The position numbers were made by a program, and so were the translations under genes. 64,000 nt of DNA from Salinisphaeraceae bacterium (lineage in GTDB: Bacteria; Pseudomonadota; Gammaproteobacteria; Nevskiales; Salinisphaeraceae), in NCBI GenBank assembly GCA_002683405.1, contig NYTH01000039.1, positions 1 through 64,000 of the forward strand, written 5' to 3'. Position 1 is the stretch's first letter. The number at the start of each line of letters is the position of its first letter. Below the pieces are notes generated by a model. That model worked only from the letters and a program-made list of their open reading frames with translations. It made no database searches and had not been told where the DNA came from. Of the stretch, positions 24,871 to 32,738 are shown piece by piece.

Positions 24871-27800
24871 CGACGCAGCTCACGCCAGGTCCGGCGGCCC
24901 TCGGGCGGGCCACCGATATTCAGGATGTCTGTATCAACTTCGGCGCGGCTGCCGTTCACGTAATAGCGGTTCAGGGCATCCGCAATCGCAAAGCCCGGGG
25001 TTGTGCCGCCGCCGCCATCAAGAGCGATACCGGAAAAGCCGATCTTTGCGCCATCGGGTTCGAACGTGTCGGTATCGTTGAACTGATTATCGTCATTCAG
25101 ATCAAACACCGGTTCGAAGAAACGCCCACCTGAACGCCGATCCAGCGCGTACAAGAAGCCGTCTGCGCCGGCTTCGCAGGTCGTTGATTGGGGTATCAGC
25201 GAGGAGAACACGATCAAGTCGCGCCGAATCACCGGGTCGGACGTCAGCATTTCACCCTCATTTATGCCATTTACTGCCAGGTCAAGATAGAAACCGTGCG
25301 CGTTGGACTTGCACGCGGGGGCCGAGGAGCCGCTGGGGCAGGTATCCGGTTCCCAGAAGAGATCACGCTGGTCCGGCGGGTTGTCGGAGACAATCCGTAG
25401 CAACTCGCCATTGCTGCTGACCTGCTGCGAAATGGTCTGCACCTGCAGGTCAGCCCTGCGGAAATCCTGGCGCTTGGTGGGCGTGTAGGGCGGGTTTCTG
25501 GTGAATGTGAATACGTTGGTGTCACGTACGCCGTAGAAGCTGTGGGTGATGCTGGTATTCGGTGACTTATCAGCGGTTTCTAGATACTTGCCGGTACCAA
25601 AATACACGACAATCCCGTAGTTCACGCCCAGCGGGTGAGCCGAGACCACTGGTGCGGTCGTAATGGGTTGGGCCTCGCCGCTGCCGTCGCGCGCTCTGAA
25701 CAACGGTGTTGGGGTTCCAGCGCTCCCAAGGCCAACTTCCCAGCCGTCAGCGCTATTTGATGTGAGGTCGAATTGCCAGACGTTGCCGAACAGGTCACCG
25801 GCGTAGACGTAATCGACGATCAGATCGCCATCAAGATCGACCGGTGTTGCTGTAGCCAGACCATTGGGGTTGTTGTCATTCGCCGGGTCCTGGCTCATGC
25901 CGACGCCGGTGTCCAGCTTGCTGAGCAGCTCGCCGGTCTGGGTATCTACCACGTAGAGTACAGCGTTGCCGGTGGTGCTTGCGCTGCCATCGTCATGCGT
26001 ATTGTCGAACCCGTTGCCGAAAATGGTTACCCATTTGCCGTTGTGGGCCCGAACCGTCTGGGGCTGGGCGAAGGAATAACCCATGTCCCGATCGCCGTCG
26101 GTGCGGTTGTTGTAGGGGAGGTCACGGTCCATGAATTCCCACAGTGCCACCTTGCTGGCATCCGTCGCGCTTTCCGTGAAGAAGTTATCGGTTGCGCCAT
26201 TGGCATCGCCCGTCACGTCGAGCGCGAAAACGGCCTGGCCGCCGCCCCGCAGGCCACTGGTGAGCACGGTATGCCACTGGCCGTCGTCAAAGAACGCATC
26301 GGTGGTGGACGGGCTGCCGTCCACGAAGTAATCGTGGTCGTAGTCGTTGCTCGTCAGTTGTTTCAGCTTGGGATAGAGCGACACTGGGATATAGCCAAAG
26401 ACTTCTTTGCCGGTATCGGCATCGAAGCCGTGAAGCATCCCGTCGTTGGCGCCCACGTAAACCATGGGCCGACGATTGAAGTACGGGTTACGGAAGTTCG
26501 CGAAATAGTCGGACTCCGGACCGGTGGTGCCCGGATAAAGATTGTCCTTCCAGATCAAGGGGTAGCCGATCCATTGAGGCACGCCCTCAAAAGCCGGGCC
26601 GGAATGTACGATATCTCCAAGTAGCGAGTTACGTTCGCGAAGGTCATTCGAGTTCGGCCCCTCTTCGCTTCTATCACCACGGATGTGATTGACCTCGTCA
26701 GCGGTCAAGTTACCGGTAACCGAAGCGACAGCATTCACAACAACAGGCGAATATAGTCCTGCTAGAGATCCGACCAACAGTCCCCCGGGGCGAAACGGCT
26801 CACCGTTGCCATTACTTCCTCTGTAGGGGTTAAAGGTCAGAATCACACGATCATCATGGTCGATGCCCGGGCTGCTTCCGAGCCCCGATTCCCGACAACT
26901 TCCTCCGGTTAGCTCGCAGTCCGCGTCCCAGACCGCCGCGCAGACGCTGCCTGCGGGTGCGTTGGCCGGGCACGTGGCGTTGGCGTTGCCGTCTGATAGT
27001 GGTCGGGCCAGCAGGCTACCGCTCCAGTCTGGCGGACGAAATTTCGCCTGATAGATACGCGAGGTGGCCGAGACAACACCGCTGTTGATTGACACTGCGG
27101 AGGCGGCGCCCTGACGTGAGGCAATGTCGTTGAGTACCGCCCGAAATTGCGTCACTACATCCTGAGGCGTAGTAGCATTCAGGAGCCGGCCGCGGCTATT
27201 GATTGTGGCGTGCCAGAGATCGTCGATCTGCGAGGGGCCACGTTCGCCAAAACTCAGACTGTTCCAGTTGGGTACATTCTCGTATGGGTTTTCCGTGGCG
27301 TCGGCGTCGGTGCCAAAGATCAGGCCGCTCTGGCCCAGCGTTACGCCGAAAGTTGTCATGTGCAGTTTGCTTTGACAGTCCAGCCATGGGGCGGGATCGG
27401 CAACATCGCAGCCCGCTGGTGTGGGCAGCCGCCCGGGCTTGACGCCGCCAAAATTGATTTCGTTCTCCAGCTTCTTGTAGTAGTGGGCCGCGATGTCGGC
27501 CATCGTGTTTGACGAGTTGTCAGAGAAGACGGGATGGCCGAACTCGGGGCCGCCGTCGTTATCCACATTGCCCACACCAGCACCGTCCCATGTGGTGGCA
27601 TAGCCGTCGGTGAACAGAACACCAAAATTCTGCTGGCACTGATTCTGAATAATATTTCGGTCCGTCGCGTAGAGTTGGCCCAGCCGTCTGACAGCTTCAC
27701 GGTTAGGTGTGCCGCCCCCCACGCGGTAATCGTATATGTCCTCCATGAAACTGTTGCGGTCATCAGAGTCCGCGAAATCGCGGATGGAGACACCACCACC

Positions 27801-28844
27801 GCCGCTGAGGTTGTCGATTTCATTGGCGCCGACGCGCGCCCGGCGCTCATTATTGAAAGAGCGGACAATGCCATCCTTCACCGCAAGATTGCGTTTCCTG
27901 GCGTAGACGAACCAGTTGGCAAAGTTCTGCATCATGGCGCTATAGCCACTGCCGACACCGCCGCAGTCGCCGCCGCCGCCGCTGAAATTGCCGGGTTTGA
28001 TTTCGTAGCCCAGCATTCGACTGCCATCCGGAGCAAATCCGGTCAGCGGTTTCTCGTTATAGCCAAAGCAGGCGGGTAGGGGCGAAGACTCCGGTAGATA
28101 AAAAGTGGCTGGATAGTAGGCAATTTCCTCGGCGCCATCCGTACCGGAATTGACCATGTGATCGCCCCCGTAGACCTGATTGACGGTCCTCCAGCTGCCG
28201 TTACTGTAAATAACAGTGTTGCGTGGCAGCACCATTCCTTGCTGGAGAAAGAACTTCTCGCCATCCCCGCGGCGCCGTACTTCATTCGTCAGATTCACAC
28301 GATTGCTCGAGCCAATTCGCGGATCAGAGATGGCCGACTGAGGATTTGCGTCGTCGAAGGTCTGGTCGTCGACGTCAAGCCAGGGTTCATACACCTTCGT
28401 GGGATCAAAGTAGGCGGGGTTGTAGGCTGGCGATCGAGTAAAAGCGAACTGAGGGATGGGAGGAATGCCGTAGTGGTCATTCGCGGCGTCGTTGTATAGC
28501 CGATTCCCGCTACCGTAACCGTTAGGAAAAAGATAAACGTATTTTTTCCAGGTTCCGTTCGCCGACCCTGATGTATTGAAGTTCAGGGCGTCATCTCGAT
28601 CCGTGAAGCTCCGCCGGTCGGTATTCCACCACAGCGCGCCGTCATTGGTCGGGAAAATAACTTCTGAGTCCATGCTGCCTGACATGTCCACAGCCAGCAG
28701 GAGATTCGGTGGCGCGTTGATACCTACAAACAAGGGCGAATCGGCCAGATCCAGGCTTGCCGATCGAGCGGCCGTGCTGAGTATGCCGGCGAGCAGAGCG
28801 GCGCCGACCAGATGAGCCAATTTGATCAGTTTTTTCGTGGTCAT
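24867..28844 (-). CDS. pilY1: PilY1-family pilus adhesin/assembly protein with MIDAS motif (operon 2)
   Basis: Exported pilus-associated protein. A signal peptide ends near residue 29 (STAARSA). The VWA-like metal site D53-x-S55-x-S57 is present in LLLAVDMSGSMDSEV. The C-terminal PilY1 beta-propeller covers about residues 780-1290, with a calcium loop DLDGDLIVDYVYAGD near 1000. The length is 1325 residues. I start at 28844 because GGGGGG lies 7 bases upstream; an ATG 15 bases earlier is possible. It is far more complete at the VWA site than the operon 1 paralogue. Confidence 0.93.
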   Translation of the reverse strand: MTTKKLIKLAHLVGAALLAGILSTAARSASLDLADSPLFVGINAPPNLLLAVDMSGSMDSEVIFPTNDGALWWNTDRRSFTDRDDALNFNTSGSANGTWKKYVYLFPNGYGSGNRLYNDAANDHYGIPPIPQFAFTRSPAYNPAYFDPTKVYEPWLDVDDQTFDDANPQSAISDPRIGSSNRVNLTNEVRRRGDGEKFFLQQGMVLPRNTVIYSNGSWRTVNQVYGGDHMVNSGTDGAEEIAYYPATFYLPESSPLPACFGYNEKPLTGFAPDGSRMLGYEIKPGNFSGGGGDCGGVGSGYSAMMQNFANWFVYARKRNLAVKDGIVRSFNNERRARVGANEIDNLSGGGGVSIRDFADSDDRNSFMEDIYDYRVGGGTPNREAVRRLGQLYATDRNIIQNQCQQNFGVLFTDGYATTWDGAGVGNVDNDGGPEFGHPVFSDNSSNTMADIAAHYYKKLENEINFGGVKPGRLPTPAGCDVADPAPWLDCQSKLHMTTFGVTLGQSGLIFGTDADATENPYENVPNWNSLSFGERGPSQIDDLWHATINSRGRLLNATTPQDVVTQFRAVLNDIASRQGAASAVSINSGVVSATSRIYQAKFRPPDWSGSLLARPLSDGNANATCPANAPAGSVCAAVWDADCELTGGSCRESGLGSSPGIDHDDRVILTFNPYRGSNGNGEPFRPGGLLVGSLAGLYSPVVVNAVASVTGNLTADEVNHIRGDRSEEGPNSNDLRERNSLLGDIVHSGPAFEGVPQWIGYPLIWKDNLYPGTTGPESDYFANFRNPYFNRRPMVYVGANDGMLHGFDADTGKEVFGYIPVSLYPKLKQLTSNDYDHDYFVDGSPSTTDAFFDDGQWHTVLTSGLRGGGQAVFALDVTGDANGATDNFFTESATDASKVALWEFMDRDLPYNNRTDGDRDMGYSFAQPQTVRAHNGKWVTIFGNGFDNTHDDGSASTTGNAVLYVVDTQTGELLSKLDTGVGMSQDPANDNNPNGLATATPVDLDGDLIVDYVYAGDLFGNVWQFDLTSNSADGWEVGLGSAGTPTPLFRARDGSGEAQPITTAPVVSAHPLGVNYGIVVYFGTGKYLETADKSPNTSITHSFYGVRDTNVFTFTRNPPYTPTKRQDFRRADLQVQTISQQVSSNGELLRIVSDNPPDQRDLFWEPDTCPSGSSAPACKSNAHGFYLDLAVNGINEGEMLTSDPVIRRDLIVFSSLIPQSTTCEAGADGFLYALDRRSGGRFFEPVFDLNDDNQFNDTDTFEPDGAKIGFSGIALDGGGGTTPGFAIADALNRYYVNGSRAEVDTDILNIGGPPEGRRTWRELRR

Positions 28845-28875
28845 GTCGGTGCCCCCCATGGGCAGCAGGCAGTCT

Positions 28876-29457
28876 TTAGTTGAAGCGCTTGCGATACGTG
28901 CTTTGGACCGTGACTGCAGTGGAAGGCGCCCGGCCTTCCGCGTGTCCGGTTACGCGATAAACCTTGTCGCCCACAAGCCGGCCGGCCTGCCGAATCGAAA
29001 GGCTGTCGGGACTGAAGCCGAAATCCTCGATGAAATAACGTGGTGGCGGCAGATCATCGGCCACATTCGGATCGCGACCCGGCAATGGTGTTACGGCTGC
29101 CGGCATATCGTCTCCGTACACACGCGAAAGCTTGGTGGCTGGTTTACGCGCCGGAGACCACGTTTCGGCCTCCAGATACTCCTTGACGGCGGTTACGTCC
29201 GAAAGAGGGCCGCCGGCATCCCAGATCGCCTCGGTGTCCCCCGGTAGCGGTATGCTGTTCTGCAAGGCTATGAATTGCTCGGCGTGGCGTAGTGCCGCAT
29301 CCGACGCTATCAGCGTTTCGTTGCGATCACGCATATTGGAGCTGGCCCGTTCCTGCAATGTGGCGGTGCCCATGCTGGACACGGCCAATAGCGTGATGAG
29401 AACCAGAAAAATGAGCCCGGTGACGAGGACGAATCCGGATTCGTTGCGACTCTTCAT
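28876..29457 (-). CDS. pilX: Minor pilin PilX (operon 2)
   Basis: Leader MKSRNESG and mature start FVLVTGLIFLVLITLLAV, without Glu5 as in other PilX proteins. The C-terminus VYRVTGHAEGRAPSTAVTVQSTY is the standard PilX ending, in contrast with the altered end of the operon 1 copy. The length is 193 residues from the ATG at 29457, which suits the upstream GAGAG better than the ATG 9 bases earlier. Confidence 0.92.
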   Translation of the reverse strand: MKSRNESGFVLVTGLIFLVLITLLAVSSMGTATLQERASSNMRDRNETLIASDAALRHAEQFIALQNSIPLPGDTEAIWDAGGPLSDVTAVKEYLEAETWSPARKPATKLSRVYGDDMPAAVTPLPGRDPNVADDLPPPRYFIEDFGFSPDSLSIRQAGRLVGDKVYRVTGHAEGRAPSTAVTVQSTYRKRFN

Positions 29458-29469
29458 GCCAACCATCTC

Positions 29470-30246
29470 TCAGAGCAGCCTGTTGCGCAGCGCGATTACC
29501 TGTTCGATAACTTCGCGCTGCCGTCTGTCGGTATTGCTGCCGTATTGCTGTTCAGTGCCGAATAGCGTGACTGTCTGCGGGCCGCCGGCGGGGCGTAGCT
29601 GGCCCTCGGTTACCATAACCAAGCCCACTTTAAGACTGAGGACAGCGTCGAAATCGCCCACGCCAGGGGCATCGACATAGCGATCTACCGATCGATCATT
29701 GTCGGTGTCGACGCCGTAGAGAATGTGCATGGACTCGACATTGTCGATGATGGCGTTGGTGCTGTTGGCGGACACCGTGCCATCCGGCTGGATGACGCTA
29801 CGTTCGCAACGCAGATCGCGCAGACCATCAGCCTGTGCGGGGCCCAGATGAAAGCGATTGAGTGATTCTTCGCCGTCGGCAAGCGCGGTACCGAAGCAAT
29901 CGTGCATGTTGTCGTCGGACACATAGCGGACCGAGATCGTGTCTCGCCCGAACTTGTCGTTTCCGCCATTGGTACCCGCGAGCGCGTCGTCGCTGAGGCT
30001 GTCGCTTTCGTCATTGAAGGCATTTGGCCGGAAGCCTGTGTGCCCGAGTGTCAGGCCGAGCAGGAAAAAGCTCACCCGAACATTCTCCTGAAGGGCAGTT
30101 TGCTCTTCCTGGGCTTCAAAGCTCGATTTGTTGCCCACGAATATCTGGATAATGCCGGCGACCAGCAACAGGCCGACCGCCATGCCAATAAGTAACTCGA
30201 CAATACTGAAGCCTTTCTGGCGCTGCATGGGTGCGCTCCAAATCAT
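29470..30246 (-). CDS. pilW: Minor pilin PilW (operon 2)
   Basis: Leader ending MQRQKG, then FSIVELLIGMAVGLLLVAGI with Glu5, then FVGNKSSFEAQEEQTALQEN, typical of PilW. The length is 258 residues from 30246, where the ATG overlaps the pilV stop; an internal ATG at 30228 gives a shorter leader. It is about 90 residues shorter than PilW of operon 1, the difference lying in the C-terminal globular part. Confidence 0.92.
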   Translation of the reverse strand: MIWSAPMQRQKGFSIVELLIGMAVGLLLVAGIIQIFVGNKSSFEAQEEQTALQENVRVSFFLLGLTLGHTGFRPNAFNDESDSLSDDALAGTNGGNDKFGRDTISVRYVSDDNMHDCFGTALADGEESLNRFHLGPAQADGLRDLRCERSVIQPDGTVSANSTNAIIDNVESMHILYGVDTDNDRSVDRYVDAPGVGDFDAVLSLKVGLVMVTEGQLRPAGGPQTVTLFGTEQQYGSNTDRRQREVIEQVIALRNRLL

Positions 30247-30734
30247 GGCCGGAATACCGCGTTGAAACTCTGGGTATTGATCTCACCTTCCCGCTTGTCC
30301 TTCTCGTTCCACGTCACGGTAATGGTGTGAGGGGACGTCGGATTACAGGGTGAATCCTCGCATTCGATCTGCCCGCGACCTGCAGGCAAGACCGTGCCTA
30401 GATAAACATCCCACTGATACGCGTCATAGGCCGCCATTTCTGCCGGCGTGCAGGCGTCGGCATTGCAGTTCTTGCCGGGGGCTTTGCCTGCCGCCGGGTT
30501 GTCCACATTGGCGAAGTCGCCGTCCGCGACTGCAGCGGGATTGGCCCGCATGCGTGCGATCATGTTTTCAATTTCCATGGCAGCCGAGCTTCGGGTGACC
30601 GATGTTTGCGTGCTGGCAATGCCGACTGCCTGAAGCCCCAGTATTCCCAACAGGCCAATCGAGATGACAACAACAGAGATGAGCGCTTCAAGCAGCGTAA
30701 AGCCGCTTTGTTTGATGTTTGCGGTCAGGGGCAT
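30243..30734 (-). CDS. pilV: Minor pilin PilV (operon 2)
   Basis: Leader MPLTANIKQSG and mature start FTLLEALISVVVISIGLLGI with Glu5, followed by LQAVGIASTQTSVTRSSAAME. The length is 163 residues. I start at 30734; the frame is open 28 codons further upstream but this lies within fimT. It overlaps fimT by 10 bases and pilW by 4. Confidence 0.92.
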   Translation of the reverse strand: MPLTANIKQSGFTLLEALISVVVISIGLLGILGLQAVGIASTQTSVTRSSAAMEIENMIARMRANPAAVADGDFANVDNPAAGKAPGKNCNADACTPAEMAAYDAYQWDVYLGTVLPAGRGQIECEDSPCNPTSPHTITVTWNEKDKREGEINTQSFNAVFRP

Positions 30735-31321
30735 TTTCCACCATTGTTTTCTGTACTGCGCACGCGTCCAGAGGGTGCAATAACGATATCGGTGCGAGAA
30801 TCTCCGTCTTTGCCGCATACGCGGATCGTGCCGGCGCTGCCAAACGCAAAACCGTTGGGATTGAACGAGATACTGTCATCGACGTTCGCGTTACCGCGCA
30901 CCGTCGCTTGCTTCAGACCGTTACCCACCCGGAGCACCTCGGCATTCGTCGGGGTGTAGCTGGCCGACGTAAAGTTGCCCTGACTGTCATCAAAAACGAT
31001 CCAGCCCTGCTCCCATCCGCCGCTGCCGGTACAACTCGCCGCATCGGCGCTCTTGCACACCGCGACGTCCACACCTCTTGTGACAGCCTCACTGCGCGCC
31101 AGGTGCAGCGCGCCGATGTACTCATTTACGCTGGCCGCCACAGCATTGCGCGTCACGATGGCGCGGTAGGAGGGCACGGCAATCGCCACGAGTATGGCCG
31201 CGACTGCTAGAGCAACCATCATCTCGACCAAGGTAAAGCCCCTGGTGCGAAGACGGCCAGGTTCTGGGCCCGTTCTGATGCGCTCAGATATGTGCGCGAG
31301 CAATCTCAATGAAACTTGCAT
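30725..31321 (-). CDS. fimT: GspH/FimT-family minor pseudopilin (operon 2)
   Basis: First gene of operon 2. The mature start FTLVEMMVALAVAAILVAIA has Glu5; AASVNEYIGALHLARSEAVTRG is the GspH/FimT signature. Cys pairs (VCKSADAASC and VCG/KCP) match those in the operon 1 copy. The length is 198 residues with an unusually long 28-residue leader, because no other start codon lies between the ATG at 31321 and the cleavage site. Confidence 0.9.
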   Translation of the reverse strand: MQVSLRLLAHISERIRTGPEPGRLRTRGFTLVEMMVALAVAAILVAIAVPSYRAIVTRNAVAASVNEYIGALHLARSEAVTRGVDVAVCKSADAASCTGSGGWEQGWIVFDDSQGNFTSASYTPTNAEVLRVGNGLKQATVRGNANVDDSISFNPNGFAFGSAGTIRVCGKDGDSRTDIVIAPSGRVRSTENNGGKCP

Positions 31322-31492
31322 CCGTGTTGGCCTGATCAGGACACAGAATCTAGGTTAAGGCTTCCTGCGAAGGGGGATAGGTTAGACAGAAGAATGCGGC
31401 TGACCGATGAACGGCTATGCGTTGAGAAATTGACTGTGTGGAACGCCGGCCCGTTGGGGATCGAAGTCTCTTCGGTCCCAAAGCCTTATCCG

Positions 31493-31521
31493 TTGTCGGT
31501 CGGGCGCTGTTTCCCTATAAT
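31493..31521 (+). promoter_or_regulatory. Sigma-70 promoter for the tRNA-Thr/tRNA-Ser array
   Basis: TTGTCG (31493-31498), a 17-base spacer and a consensus TATAAT (31516-31521), followed by CCGCGCGCC. Such a GC-rich discriminator is typical of stringently controlled stable-RNA promoters. Transcripts would run through the pseudo-tRNA fragment at 31662 before the intact tRNA-Thr. The rest of 31322-31624 holds no gene. Confidence 0.85.
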
Positions 31522-31624
31522 CCGCGCGCCGGGCAGGCCCCTTAAGCATAAGGCTGATCGATCATGAGAATGGATCGATCACCGAAGACGGGCCCAAACC
31601 GGTTTGAATTGTTTGCGCTCAGGT

Positions 31625-31680
31625 GGAAGCGCGAGCGTGACTGGTTTTCAATGGCAGTAATGCCGGGATAGCTCAGTAGG
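31625..31680 (+). repeat. Upstream copy of tRNA-Thr leader and first 19 tRNA bases
   Basis: This 56-base segment matches 31774-31829 with three mismatches. Its last 19 bases (31662-31680, GCCGGGATAGCTCAGTAGG) are the 5' end of tRNA-Thr, ending exactly after the D-loop GG. The remainder of the tRNA is replaced by a hairpin cassette, so no tRNA can form here. Confidence 0.92.
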
Positions 31681-31759
31681 GCGAGCCGGATGTGGGACGA
31701 GCACTGCTCGGCCCCGGCGAGCGCCCGCCATGGAAGGCGGGCCGGATCGCGCAGGAATT
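31681..31759 (+). repeat. Hairpin cassette (family alpha) between the tRNA-Thr copies
   Basis: Starts right after the D-loop GG. Hairpin 1 is CGAGC-ACT-GCTCG (31698-31710). Hairpin 2 is CCCGCC-ATGGAA-GGCGGG (31724-31741). It contains GCTCGGCCCCGGCGAGCGCC, identical to the tRNA-Pro cassette, and ends in a GCGCAGGAATT stretch shared with the tRNA-Ser cassette. Confidence 0.88.
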
Positions 31760-31810
31760 TTAAGCGAGCACACGGAAGTGCGAGCGTGACTGGTTTTCAA
31801 TGGCAACAAT

Positions 31811-31886
31811 GCCGGGATAGCTCAGTAGGTAGAGCAGGCGATTCGTAATCGTCAGGTCGCAGGTTCGACTCCTGTTCCCGGCACCA
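31811..31886 (+). tRNA. tRNA-Thr (anticodon CGT)
   Basis: A 76-base cloverleaf: acceptor GCCGGGA/TCCCGGC, D-stem GCTC/GAGC, anticodon loop TTCGTAA giving CGT, T-loop TTCGACT, CCA encoded. It is preceded by a partial copy of its own 5' end 149 bases upstream. Confidence 0.97.
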
Positions 31887-31967
31887 TTTTTTGCTCTCGT
31901 AAACGTCGTGATCTTCTCTGGACGGTCATGAAATAAGCATCTTTATCGGCGAAAATAACGGCAGGAA

Positions 31968-32058
31968 GCCGGAAGGCGCTGGAATTCAGCGAGGGCAGGG
32001 ACAGCCCGAACGAAAACACCCGGTAGCGATTACGCAAACAGGAGAGGTGGCAGAGCGG
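31968..32058 (+). repeat. Upstream copy of tRNA-Ser leader and first 18 tRNA bases
   Basis: Matches 32119-32210 with few differences (period 151). Its last 18 bases (32041-32058, GGAGAGGTGGCAGAGCGG) are the 5' end of tRNA-Ser and stop right after the D-loop GG, the same breakpoint as at tRNA-Thr. The copy begins with GCCGGAAGGCG, the tail of a hairpin cassette, which hints at a further ancestral unit. Nothing recognisable lies in 31887-31967. Confidence 0.92.
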
Positions 32059-32137
32059 GCGAACCGGACAAAGGACGAGCACAGCTCGGCCCCGGTGAGC
32101 GCCCGCCAGGGATGGTGGGCCGGAAGGCGTAGGAATT
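32059..32137 (+). repeat. Hairpin cassette (family alpha) between the tRNA-Ser 5' copies
   Basis: Aligns along its whole length with the tRNA-Thr cassette. Hairpin 1 is CGAGC-ACA-GCTCG (32076-32088). Hairpin 2 is CCCGCC-AGGGAT-GGTGGG (32102-32119), where one pair has become G-T but the stem is kept. Confidence 0.88.
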
Positions 32138-32192
32138 CAGTGAGGGCAGGGACAGCCCGAACGACAACACCCGGTAGCGATTACGCATACAC

Positions 32193-32282
32193 GGAGAGGT
32201 GGCAGAGCGGTTGAATGCACCGGTCTTGAAAACCGGCAAGGGTGCAAGCCCTTCGTGGGTTCGAATCCCACCCTCTCCGCCA
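32193..32282 (+). tRNA. tRNA-Ser (anticodon TGA)
   Basis: A 90-base class II tRNA: acceptor GGAGAGG/CCTCTCC, anticodon loop CTTGAAA giving TGA, long variable arm AAGGGTGCAAGCCCTT, T-loop TTCGAAT, CCA encoded. Partial copies of its 5' end lie upstream and of its 3' end downstream. Confidence 0.97.
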
Positions 32283-32617
32283 ACATACAAAGGCCAGCAA
32301 AGTACAGATGGGCGCCGGTGGCTTAGTTCGGCACAATTCGAACCCACGAAGTGGGTCGACCGATTGGCCGGGAGCCAATCGGAACTGCCGAAGGCAGGCC
32401 CGAAGGGCGGAGCACAGGGATGTGCGGAGTAATCCCACCCTCTCCGCCAACATTCAGATGCCGGCAAAGTACAGATGGGCGCCGGTAGCTTTATTCGGCA
32501 CAATTCGAACCCACGAAGTGGGTCGACCGATTGGCCGGGAGCCAATCGACAGCTGCCGAAGGCAGGCCCGAAGGGCGGAGCACAGGGATGTGCGGAGTAA
32601 TCCCACCCTCTCCGCCA
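32283..32617 (+). repeat. Two tandem 167/168-base units each ending in the tRNA-Ser 3' end (family beta)
   Basis: The units end at the CCA of 32449 and 32617, and each last 19 bases (AATCCCACCCTCTCCGCCA) copy the T-arm/acceptor/CCA end of tRNA-Ser. Each unit also holds a 16-base inverted copy of the tRNA's T-arm (32336-32351, 32503-32518). In unit 1 hairpins follow in series: CCCAC-GAA-GTGGG, CCGATTGGC-CGGGA-GCCAATCGG (32360-32382), CTGCC-GAA-GGCAG, GCCC-GAA-GGGC and GCAC-AGGGAT-GTGC. The layout recalls the E. coli tyrT repeats. No gene is seen up to the fba start at 32739. Confidence 0.9.
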
Positions 32618-32738
32618 ACATTGACACTGCGGCAGCCGGTACAAAGGCGCCCGAGTAGATTTCGGAATTCCGGCGTCCGTGGTGGGCGTCACGGTTTGGG
32701 GTTTTACAATCACCGTTTAATTCACGGAGAAGGAGACA

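Noticed and set aside
24340-32620. A classical integrative island with integrase next to tRNA-Ser
   Set aside because: No integrase or recombinase gene is found, and I saw no copy of the tRNA-Ser 3' end near thiO that would mark the other boundary.
32030-32713. Open frame of 227 codons on the minus strand with repeated RRGWDYSAHPCAPPFGPAFG
   Set aside because: It is a translation of the tRNA-Ser gene and its tandem 3' units; the protein repeats simply mirror the DNA repeats.
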